From: Nitrobacter sp047149785
GTDB lineage: Bacteria; Pseudomonadota; Alphaproteobacteria; Rhizobiales; Xanthobacteraceae
Assembly (NCBI RefSeq): GCF_047149785.1
Contig: NZ_BAAGBE010000001.1
Coordinates: forward strand, 2,542,001-2,606,000
Reading direction: 5' to 3'
Length of the DNA: 64,000 bases
Below, one piece after another: positions 27,920 to 35,556 of this stretch. The first letter of the stretch is position 1. Every line of letters starts with the position of its first letter. The notes beneath the pieces are model-generated. The model was not told the origin of the DNA, made no database searches, and worked only from the letters and a program-made list of their open reading frames with translations. A program made the position numbers and the translations under genes.

Positions 27920-29323
27920 ATGGCGACTTACGACCTCATCGTTATCGGCACCGGCCCCGGCGGTTACGTCTGCGCCATTCGCGCGGCGCAGCTCGGCATG
28001 AAGGTCGCCGTGGTCGAGAAAAATCCAACGCTCGGCGGCACCTGCCTCAATGTCGGCTGCATGCCGTCGAAGGCGCTGCTGTACGCCTCCGAGACGTTCG
28101 AGGAAGCCGGGCATTCGTTCGCGAAAATGGGCATCGGCGTCGACGCGCCGAAGCTCGATTTGCCCGCCATGATGAACTTCAAGCAGCAGGGCATCGACGG
28201 CAACGTCAAGGGCGTCGAATACCTGATGAAGAAGAACAAGATCGACGTCATCAACGGCACCGGCAGAATTCTCGCCGCCGGCAAGGTCGAGGTGTCAGGC
28301 ATCGACGGCAAAAAACAGACCGTTGAAACGAAAAATATCGTCATCGCCACCGGCTCCGGCGTCGCGAAGCTCAAGGGCATCGAGATCGACGAGACGCGCA
28401 TCGTGTCGTCCACCGGCGCATTGTCTCTTGAGAAAGTGCCGGGAAAACTTCTGATTGTCGGCGCGGGCGTGATCGGCCTCGAACTCGGCTCGGTGTGGCG
28501 TCGCCTCGGCGCGCAGGTGACGGTGGTGGAATTTCTCGACCGTATCCTGCCCGGCATGGACGGCGAGATCGCCAGGCAATTCCAGCGCATCCTCGAAAAG
28601 CAGGGCTTTGCGTTCAGGCTCGGCGCCAAGGTCACCGGCGTCGACTCGTCAGGCAAGACGCTGGCGGCCCGGGTCGAGCCCGCCGCGGGTGGCGCGACTG
28701 AGACGATCGAGGCCGACGTCGTACTCGTTTGCATCGGCCGCACGCCCTACACCGACGGCCTCGGCCTGAAGGAAGCGGGCGTCGCGCTGGACAACCGCGG
28801 GCGCGTGGACATCGACGCGCATTTTTCGACCAGCGTGAAAGGGATCTACGCCATTGGCGACGTCGTGAAAGGACCGATGCTGGCGCACAAGGCCGAGGAC
28901 GAAGGCGTCGCCTGTGCCGAAATCATCGCAGGTCAGGCCGGGCACGTGAACTACGACGTCATTCCCGGCGTGGTCTACACCACGCCCGAGGTCTCGTCAG
29001 TCGGCAAGACCGAGGAAGACCTGAAACAGGCCGGCACGGCCTATACTGTCGGCAAGTTTCCGTTCACGGCCAACGGCCGCTCCAAGGTCAACCAGACCAC
29101 CGAGGGCTTTGTGAAGATTCTCGCCGACGCGAAAACCGACCGCGTGCTCGGCGTTCACATCATCGGCCGCGAGGCCGGCGAGATGATCCACGAAGCCTGC
29201 GTCTTGATGGAGTTCGGCGGCTCGGCGGAAGATCTCGCCCGCACCTGCCATGCGCATCCGACGCGATCGGAAGCCGTCAAGGAAGCCGCGCTCGCCGTCG
29301 GCAAACGCGCCATCCATATGTAA
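27920..29323 (+). CDS. lpdA: dihydrolipoyl dehydrogenase (E3)
   Basis: The 467-residue flavoprotein reoxidises dihydrolipoyl groups of E2 and passes electrons to NAD. It shows the FAD motif VIGTGPGGYVCAIRAAQLG, the redox-active disulfide GGTCLNVGCMPSKALL, the NAD motif IVGAGVIGLELGSVW, the second FAD motif YAIGDVVKGPMLAHKAEDEG, and the C-terminal HAHPTRSEAVKEAAL with the catalytic His-Glu pair. As the last gene of the sucAB block it is dedicated to OGDH, though it may serve other lipoyl complexes. xerC is convergent downstream. Confidence 0.97.
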   Translation: MATYDLIVIGTGPGGYVCAIRAAQLGMKVAVVEKNPTLGGTCLNVGCMPSKALLYASETFEEAGHSFAKMGIGVDAPKLDLPAMMNFKQQGIDGNVKGVEYLMKKNKIDVINGTGRILAAGKVEVSGIDGKKQTVETKNIVIATGSGVAKLKGIEIDETRIVSSTGALSLEKVPGKLLIVGAGVIGLELGSVWRRLGAQVTVVEFLDRILPGMDGEIARQFQRILEKQGFAFRLGAKVTGVDSSGKTLAARVEPAAGGATETIEADVVLVCIGRTPYTDGLGLKEAGVALDNRGRVDIDAHFSTSVKGIYAIGDVVKGPMLAHKAEDEGVACAEIIAGQAGHVNYDVIPGVVYTTPEVSSVGKTEEDLKQAGTAYTVGKFPFTANGRSKVNQTTEGFVKILADAKTDRVLGVHIIGREAGEMIHEACVLMEFGGSAEDLARTCHAHPTRSEAVKEAALAVGKRAIHM

Positions 29324-29358
29324 TGTATGAGGCGTGACGCAAGCCTTCGGCTTGCCGC

Positions 29359-30327
29359 TCAGGCGCGAGGGTGCGCCGTCTTGTAGACCTCGAGCAGCCG
29401 CTCGCTGTCGATGCCGGTGTAGATTTGCGTTGTCGAAAGCGATGCGTGGCCCAGCAGTTCCTGGATCGCGCGCAGATCGCCGCCGCGACTCAACAGATGC
29501 GTCGCGAATGAATGACGCAGCGCGTGCGGCGTCGCGCTGTCGGGCAGGCCGAGCGCGCCGCGCATCCGCGCCATGACGAGCTGGATGATGCGCGCCCTGA
29601 GCGGACCGCCCCGCGCGCCGACAAAGATCGGCCCTTCCGGCGGCAGCGAATGCGGACACATCGCGACATATTCCTGGATCAGCGCCAACACGTTCTGCAG
29701 CACCGGCACCATCCGCGTCTTGTTGCCCTTGCCGGTGACGACCAGGACGTCGCCCGCGCCGGGCTGCGGTACGTCGCGACGCTTCAAGCCGAGCGCCTCG
29801 GAAATGCGCAGGCCCGATCCGTACAGCAGCGCCATCACGGCGGCGTCGCGCGCCCAGATCCAGGGTTCGCGATCCTCGCCGGCGCGCTCGGATGCATCGG
29901 CAAAACGCTTCGCCGCGCTCATATGAATCGGTTTCGGCAGGCTCTTGCCGACCTTCGGGGCACGCACCGCGCCGAGCGCGCCGGCCTTGCCGAGCCCTTC
30001 CCGCTCCAGAAATCGCGCGAACGATCGCAATCCCGCCAGCGCGCGCATCAGCGACCGGCCACCGATCTCATCGGCGCGACGCGCGGCCATGAAGGCGCGG
30101 ATATCGCTCGCTTCAAGCGCGGCGAAGCGCTTCAGCGTCACCGACTCGCCCCAGTGCTCGCCGAGAAACGCCAGGCATTGCCGGACATCCCGCGCATAAG
30201 CCTCACACGTTTTGGGCGACAACCGCCGCTCGGTGCCCAGATGCGCCAGCCACCGCGCGATTTGCCGCCCCACATCGGGGGCCGCGCAGGCAAGATCGGG
30301 GAGCGGTTCTGGAGCGGGCTTGGGCAT
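29359..30327 (-). CDS. xerC: tyrosine recombinase XerC
   Basis: The 322-residue site-specific recombinase resolves chromosome dimers at dif with XerD. The N-terminal SAM-like core-binding domain (RQIARWLAHLGTERRLSPKT..., about 22-110) is followed by the catalytic domain. This has LLYGSGLRISEALGL (first Arg), the catalytic lysine region VTGKGNKTRMVPV, PHALRHSFATHLLSRGGD (HxxR), and GHASLSTTQIYT with the nucleophilic Tyr. It is divergent from priA with a 103 bp gap, an arrangement conserved in the group. No integron or phage context is seen, supporting the housekeeping role. Confidence 0.93.
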   Translation of the reverse strand: MPKPAPEPLPDLACAAPDVGRQIARWLAHLGTERRLSPKTCEAYARDVRQCLAFLGEHWGESVTLKRFAALEASDIRAFMAARRADEIGGRSLMRALAGLRSFARFLEREGLGKAGALGAVRAPKVGKSLPKPIHMSAAKRFADASERAGEDREPWIWARDAAVMALLYGSGLRISEALGLKRRDVPQPGAGDVLVVTGKGNKTRMVPVLQNVLALIQEYVAMCPHSLPPEGPIFVGARGGPLRARIIQLVMARMRGALGLPDSATPHALRHSFATHLLSRGGDLRAIQELLGHASLSTTQIYTGIDSERLLEVYKTAHPRA

Positions 30328-30430
30328 GATTCGTACCCGTCACGAGGATTCCGGCGATTATATCGCGCCGCTTTGGTTTATCGTTTGCTAACTTTGCGAC
30401 TGGCGACCCTACTCGAACTCGATTCTTCGG

Positions 30431-32641
30431 ATGGACCATTTTTCGCGCAACCGCTCGGCATCGTCATCGTCGACTCGCGTCGTCGATGTTCTGGTTCCCG
30501 TTGCGATCGATCATGCCTATTCCTACCGCGTTCCGCGCGGCATGGAGGTCGCGCCCGGCGATATCGTGACGGTGCCGCTCGGACCGCGCGAGGTCATCGC
30601 CGTGGTCTGGGCCGAAAATCTGTCGCCCGATCCGCGTCTGCACAACCGGTTGAAGGACATCGGCGAAAAACTCGGCGTGCCGCCGCTCAAAAACGAACTG
30701 CGCACGCTGATCGACTGGGTCGCGAACTACACGCTGTCATCTCGGGGCATGGTGATGCGCATGAGCCTGCGGATGGGCGAGCATCTCGGGCCGGAGCGGG
30801 CGCGAGCCGGGGTGCGACTCAGCGGCGAGCCGCCGCAGCGCATGACGCCGGCACGACGGCGGCTGATCGCGGTGTTGTCCGATCGCCTGCTGCACGGAAA
30901 ATCCGACGCCGCGAAGGAAGCGGGCGTCAGCGCCGGCGTGGTCGACGGCCTCGTCGACGAGGGCACGCTGACGGTCGAGCCGATGCCGCCTCCGCCGCCG
31001 CCGCCACCGCCCGATCCCGATTTCGCCGTCCCCGACTTTTCCCGCATCCAGCGCGCGGCCGTGGACGCCATGCGCGCGCTCGCCGCGAACGGCACGTTCC
31101 ACGTCGCGCTGCTCGACGGCGTCACCGGTTCCGGCAAGACCGAGGTCTATTTCGAAGCGGTCGCCGAAACCATCCGCCGGGGCAAGCAGGCGCTGATCCT
31201 GATGCCGGAGATCGCGCTGACCGGCCAGTTCCGCGACCGCTTCGCGGCGCGCTTCGGCGAGCGCCCGCTGGAGTGGCATTCCGAACTGACGGCGCGCACG
31301 CGCGCGCGCAACTGGGCCGCGATCGCGGCGGGCGAAGCGAAAGCCGTGGTCGGCGCGCGCTCGGCGCTGTTCCTGCCCTACGCCGATCTCGGACTGATCG
31401 TCGTCGACGAGGAGCACGACCAGGCCTACAAGCAGGACGAAGGCACGCATTATCACGCCCGCGACATGGCCGTGGTGCGCGCCCATATCGCGAAGATCCC
31501 GATCGTGCTGGCGTCGGCGACGCCTTCGGTCGAGAGCGAAGTCAACGCCCGCAAGGGCCGCTACCAGCGCATCGCGCTGACGTCGCGGTTCGGCGGCCAG
31601 CATTTGCCGCAGATCGAATTGATCGACCTGCGCCGCGAGAGCCCGCCGCGCGGGCGTTTCATTTCTCCGCGTCTTGCCAGCGAGATACGCGACGCCCTCG
31701 AACGACGCGAGCAGGCACTCCTGTTCCTCAACCGCCGCGGCTACGCGCCGCTGACGCTGTGCCGCGCCTGCGGCCACCGCTTCGCCTGTACGATCTGCGA
31801 CGCCTGGCTGGTGGATCACCGCTTCCGGCAGCGTCTCGTATGCCATCACTGCGGCTTCTCGATGCCGCGTCCGCATCAATGTCCGCATTGCGCAGCGGAG
31901 GAATCGCTTGTCGCTGTCGGTCCCGGCGTCGAACGGCTGCAGGAAGAGGCCGCCGCGCTGTTCCCGGACGCCCGCACGATGGTGCTGTCGAGCGATCTGA
32001 TCACCTCGGTCGAGACGATGCGCACCGAACTCAACGACATCGCGGAAGGCCGCGTCGACATCATCATCGGCACGCAACTGGTGGCGAAGGGACATCATTT
32101 TCCGCGCCTGAACCTCGTCGGCGTCGTCGACGCCGACCTCGGCCTCGGCAACGGCGACCCGCGCGCCGCGGAACGGACTTTCCAACTGCTCAACCAGGTG
32201 ATCGGCCGCACCGGCCGCGAGCAGGGCCGCGGCATCGGTTATCTGCAAACCCACCAGCCCGAACATCCCGTGATGAAGGCGCTGGTCGCAAGCGACCGCG
32301 AGGCGTTTTACGCCAGCGAGATCGAGGCGCGGGAACGCGCGGGCTATCCGCCGTTCGGCCGCCTCGCCAGCCTGATCATATCCGCGGGCGACCGCCCGAC
32401 CGCAGAGGGTTTCGCCCGCCAGCTCGCCGCGACCGCACCGATCGACGAACGCGTTCAGGTGCTCGGACCGGCGGAAGCGCCGCTTGCCGTCATCAAAGGC
32501 CGCTATCGCTTTCGCTTGCTGGCGAAATCGGCGCGCGGCGTGGACCTGTCCGGCTATCTGCGCGAGTGGCTCGCCGCGGGACCGAAGACCAGGGGCAACC
32601 TCAAGCTCGAAGTGGACGTCGATCCGCAGAGTTTTCTTTAA
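30431..32641 (+). CDS. priA: primosomal protein N', replication-restart helicase
   Basis: The 736-residue PriA recognises stalled forks and reloads the replisome. It has the N-terminal 3'-DNA-binding domain (VDVLVPVAIDHAYSYRVPRG), then a Pro-rich linker near residues 183-195. Helicase motif I is LLDGVTGSGKTEVY, motif II is VVDEEHDQAYKQ, and the zinc-binding insert contains CRACGHRFACTICD and CHHCGF...CPHC. Motifs V/VI are IIIGTQLVAKGHHFP and QVIGRTGREQGRG. The gene is complete and ends 132 bp before the redox/exporter operon. Confidence 0.96.
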   Translation: MDHFSRNRSASSSSTRVVDVLVPVAIDHAYSYRVPRGMEVAPGDIVTVPLGPREVIAVVWAENLSPDPRLHNRLKDIGEKLGVPPLKNELRTLIDWVANYTLSSRGMVMRMSLRMGEHLGPERARAGVRLSGEPPQRMTPARRRLIAVLSDRLLHGKSDAAKEAGVSAGVVDGLVDEGTLTVEPMPPPPPPPPPDPDFAVPDFSRIQRAAVDAMRALAANGTFHVALLDGVTGSGKTEVYFEAVAETIRRGKQALILMPEIALTGQFRDRFAARFGERPLEWHSELTARTRARNWAAIAAGEAKAVVGARSALFLPYADLGLIVVDEEHDQAYKQDEGTHYHARDMAVVRAHIAKIPIVLASATPSVESEVNARKGRYQRIALTSRFGGQHLPQIELIDLRRESPPRGRFISPRLASEIRDALERREQALLFLNRRGYAPLTLCRACGHRFACTICDAWLVDHRFRQRLVCHHCGFSMPRPHQCPHCAAEESLVAVGPGVERLQEEAAALFPDARTMVLSSDLITSVETMRTELNDIAEGRVDIIIGTQLVAKGHHFPRLNLVGVVDADLGLGNGDPRAAERTFQLLNQVIGRTGREQGRGIGYLQTHQPEHPVMKALVASDREAFYASEIEARERAGYPPFGRLASLIISAGDRPTAEGFARQLAATAPIDERVQVLGPAEAPLAVIKGRYRFRLLAKSARGVDLSGYLREWLAAGPKTRGNLKLEVDVDPQSFL

Positions 32642-32773
32642 GAGCGCGTCTTCGTCATTCCGGACGCCGTGTGCCCGCCATGTGCTGTGGATCACGCCCG
32701 CCTCTGTCCAACGGGCGCGCCGGGATTGACGGCTTCCGGGTTGGCATTCAATCTGCCGCCCCGCGAGGGCTGA

Positions 32774-34315
32774 ATGCACATCTACTTCCGCGGCAGTGGT
32801 TTGCAGCGTCTGAGGTTGGCGTCGGGGCTGGCGCTGATGGCGTTCGCGGCCACGCATTTCGCCAACCACGCGGTGGGCCTTCTCAGCCTCGAAGCCATGC
32901 ATCGGGTGCAGGAGTTGCGGACCGCGATCACCCGGTCATGGCCGGTGTCGATCATCCTGCTGGTTGCACTGATCACCCATGTCGCCCTCGGCCTTTATAA
33001 ATTGAGCCGACGGGAAACCTGGCGGATGCCGCTCTGGGAAGCGCTGCAGATCGGCATCGGCCTGGCGATTCCGTTTCTGCTGTTTCCGCATATCGTCAAC
33101 ACCCGCGTCGCGCACGCGGTATTCGGCGCCAACGACATCTACCTCTACGAACTGGTGCGGCTCTGGCCCGACGGCGCGATCCTGCAAAGCACCCTTCTGG
33201 TACTGGTGTGGCTTCACGGCTGCATCGGCATCCACTACTGGCTGCGGCTGTCCGATTCCTACAGCCGGTTCGCTCCGTTCCTGTTGATCGGCGCGCTGCT
33301 GTTGCCTGTGCTGGCGCTGTCGGGATTTGCGGTCGCGGGGATGCGCGCAACCGACATCATGTCGGACCCGAATGCCTTCGCCGCGCTGAAAGCGCGAACG
33401 AATTGGCCGAACGCCCATGATGCGGCCACCATGGCGACGCTGCGCGATCTCGTCCGATGGGGATTCGGGCTGCTTGCTGCAACCGCCATCGGCATCGCGT
33501 TCCTGCGCTACCGCCGCGAAGCCGCAAAACGCGGGCCGGCGCGGATCAGTTACCTCGATGGACCGGCCGTCGACCTGACGCCCGGCATGACGCTCCTGGA
33601 AATCAGCCGGTCGGCCGGCATTCCGCATGCGTCGCTTTGCGGCGGACGCGGGCGCTGCTCGACCTGCCGGGTCCGCGTCGAGAAGGGATTGGACTCGCTC
33701 CCCTCCCCGGACGCCGTGGAGGCGGCGACCCTCGGCGCAATCGATGCGCCCTCGAACGTGCGGCTCGCCTGCCAGATCCATCCCACCTCACCCTTGACAG
33801 TAGCCGTCATCAGCCGGCCCGGCGTCCGCAGCCCTATCCATACCGAGTTCGCCGAACTCAAGGAGCTGGTCGCAGCCCACATCCGCGCCGACGTCGGCGG
33901 TTCTCCGGTCGAGTTCACATCATCCGATCCGGCGGAGGTGGAAGCCTGGCTTCTGCGTCAGTCGGGACATGCCGCAAAAGTCCGCGACGTGGAGAGATGG
34001 GGCTATCGCCTCCGGGGCGCACGGCTCGACTATGTCGGAGAACAAACCGTCGGCACTTGCGTCTATGAGCGGGACAGTCTGCTTATCTCCGTCTTCTTGT
34101 TTCCTGAAACGAACTCCGCGCCGCTCGCGATCCGCGGCCAGCGCAATCGGTACGCGGCGCTGACCTGGCGTGATCCCGGCACCATCTGCTGCTCTGTGTC
34201 GCAAGTCACAGTGGAGGTCCTTGAGCATCTGGCAGAGGCATGGAACGAAGCGGCTTCGCAATTGACGGAACCGGACAACCCGGCAGAATTGGGAACCAAT
34301 GAGGCGCTGGGATGA
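32774..34315 (+). CDS. diheme-b-like membrane anchor plus [2Fe-2S] ferredoxin with an anti-sigma-like C-terminal domain
   Basis: The 513-residue protein has three parts. Residues about 12-190 form five or more membrane helices with histidines placed like those of a fumarate-reductase/SDH-type cytochrome b anchor (H28, H32, H69, H106, H148, H154). Another helix follows at about 228-246. Residues about 256-345 are a plant-type ferredoxin, C289-x5-C295-x2-C298 and C333. The first two parts match rhizobial redox-regulated adenylate cyclases such as CyaC, but no cyclase domain is present. Residues about 385-490 (SGHAAKVRDVERWGYRL, VGTCVYERDSLLISVFLF, CCSVSQVTVEVLEHLAEAW) resemble the sensor part of proteobacterial membrane anti-sigma factors. 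The stop overlaps the next gene by 4 bp, tying it to the exporter genes. Confidence 0.8.
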   Translation: MHIYFRGSGLQRLRLASGLALMAFAATHFANHAVGLLSLEAMHRVQELRTAITRSWPVSIILLVALITHVALGLYKLSRRETWRMPLWEALQIGIGLAIPFLLFPHIVNTRVAHAVFGANDIYLYELVRLWPDGAILQSTLLVLVWLHGCIGIHYWLRLSDSYSRFAPFLLIGALLLPVLALSGFAVAGMRATDIMSDPNAFAALKARTNWPNAHDAATMATLRDLVRWGFGLLAATAIGIAFLRYRREAAKRGPARISYLDGPAVDLTPGMTLLEISRSAGIPHASLCGGRGRCSTCRVRVEKGLDSLPSPDAVEAATLGAIDAPSNVRLACQIHPTSPLTVAVISRPGVRSPIHTEFAELKELVAAHIRADVGGSPVEFTSSDPAEVEAWLLRQSGHAAKVRDVERWGYRLRGARLDYVGEQTVGTCVYERDSLLISVFLFPETNSAPLAIRGQRNRYAALTWRDPGTICCSVSQVTVEVLEHLAEAWNEAASQLTEPDNPAELGTNEALG

Positions 34316-35556
34316 GTGATCTGTTTCGCCGCGAAGCCATCGAACATGCCACGCAACGGCTGGAGGGCCAGGTCTTTCTGGCCTCGCCGCTCTCCTTGAA
34401 GACGCTCGGCCTGCTGCTGTCGGGCATCGTGTTCGCCGCCGCGACCTTCGCCGCGACCGCGACCTACGCGCGGAAGACGACCGTGACCGGCTTTCTGGTC
34501 CCCGACCGGGGCCTGATCCGGATCACCTCGCAAGCGCAGGGGACATTGCGGAGCGTCCTCGTCAAGGAAGGCGACACCGTCGAGAAAGGCACGCGCCTTG
34601 CCATTCTCGACGTCTCGACCGCGACCGCAACCGGCAATACCGGCGAGGCGCTTCTCAAGGGCTTCGAATCGGAATCGCTCGCGGCGAAGTCGCGGGCCGA
34701 ATCGAAACTGGCGCTGCTGCAACTGGAGCGGGATCAATCCAAGGTCCGCGCGAGCAAGAGCGAAAATGAACTCACCGAAGTCGATCAGCAGATCGAGTTG
34801 CAGCAGGAACGGCTCAATCTGGCCCGCGACGAGGTGGATCGCGGAAACGCCCTCGCGGCCAAAGGCTTCATGCCGAAGCGCGAGGTCGATCAGCGCCGGC
34901 TCGCCGCGCTGGCGATCGAACAGGATCTCGCCGGCGCGCGCCGCCAGAAGGCGACGGTCGAACGCGAGCTTGCGGATATCAAGGCGCGGCTGGCGTCGAT
35001 CCCGCTGGAGATCGAAGCCGCCCGCTCCGACGCCGACGTCGCCCGGGCGACGCTCGAGCAGCGCCGCGCCGAATCGGAATCGCGGAACCTGCAGTTTTTC
35101 GTCGCGCCGACCGCCGGGCGGATCGCCGCCCTTCCCGTCAGCAACGGCCAGGCGGTCGCTGCGGGCGGCATCATCGCGGTCATCATCCCCTCGGGCAGCC
35201 AGATCGAAGCCGAACTATTGGCGCCCTCGCGCGCCATCGGCTTCGTCCAGCCGGGACAACAGGTCGAGCTCAGCCTGCAGGCCTTTCCGTATCAGCGCTT
35301 CGGAACGGTGCGCGGGACGGTCAGAACCGTGTCGACCACGGTGCTCGGCCCCTCCGATGTCGGCTTTCCCGGTCTCGGCATCAAGGAGCCGGTATTCCGG
35401 ATCCGGGTGTCGCTCAGCCGCGACTTCATGGAAGCCTATGGTCAGCCGGTGCCGATGCAGCCGGGAATGCTGGTGTCGGCTGAAATCATTTTCGAGCATC
35501 GGAGCCTGCTGCGCTGGCTGTTCGATCCGATCTATGCCGTGGGCCGCCGCGCATGA
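34312..35556 (+). CDS. HlyD/CvaA-type periplasmic adaptor of a peptide exporter
   Basis: The 414-residue membrane-fusion protein has one N-terminal membrane helix (LGLLLSGIVFAAATFAATAT, about 26-45). It has a lipoyl-like half-motif (ITSQAQGTLRSVLVKEGDTV), a coiled-coil hairpin of about 130 residues (KSRAESKLALLQLERDQ... to TLEQRRAESESR), and the second lipoyl half (FFVAPTAGRIAALPVSNGQ). A C-terminal beta-barrel follows (GFVQPGQQVELSLQAFPYQ). It resembles CvaA-type adaptors that bridge a peptidase-containing ABC exporter to an outer-membrane TolC channel. It overlaps both neighbours by 4 bp, so the three proteins are translated as a unit. Confidence 0.93.
   Translation: MSDLFRREAIEHATQRLEGQVFLASPLSLKTLGLLLSGIVFAAATFAATATYARKTTVTGFLVPDRGLIRITSQAQGTLRSVLVKEGDTVEKGTRLAILDVSTATATGNTGEALLKGFESESLAAKSRAESKLALLQLERDQSKVRASKSENELTEVDQQIELQQERLNLARDEVDRGNALAAKGFMPKREVDQRRLAALAIEQDLAGARRQKATVERELADIKARLASIPLEIEAARSDADVARATLEQRRAESESRNLQFFVAPTAGRIAALPVSNGQAVAAGGIIAVIIPSGSQIEAELLAPSRAIGFVQPGQQVELSLQAFPYQRFGTVRGTVRTVSTTVLGPSDVGFPGLGIKEPVFRIRVSLSRDFMEAYGQPVPMQPGMLVSAEIIFEHRSLLRWLFDPIYAVGRRA

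Noticed and set aside
29359..30327. Tyrosine recombinase as an integrase of a genomic island
   Set aside because: Sequence, position opposite priA and lack of tRNA or island genes fit the housekeeping XerC.
32654..32720. Possible member of the 'cgtcattccgg' repeat family between priA and the redox gene
   Set aside because: Only the first ~15 bases match; no stable palindrome could be drawn.
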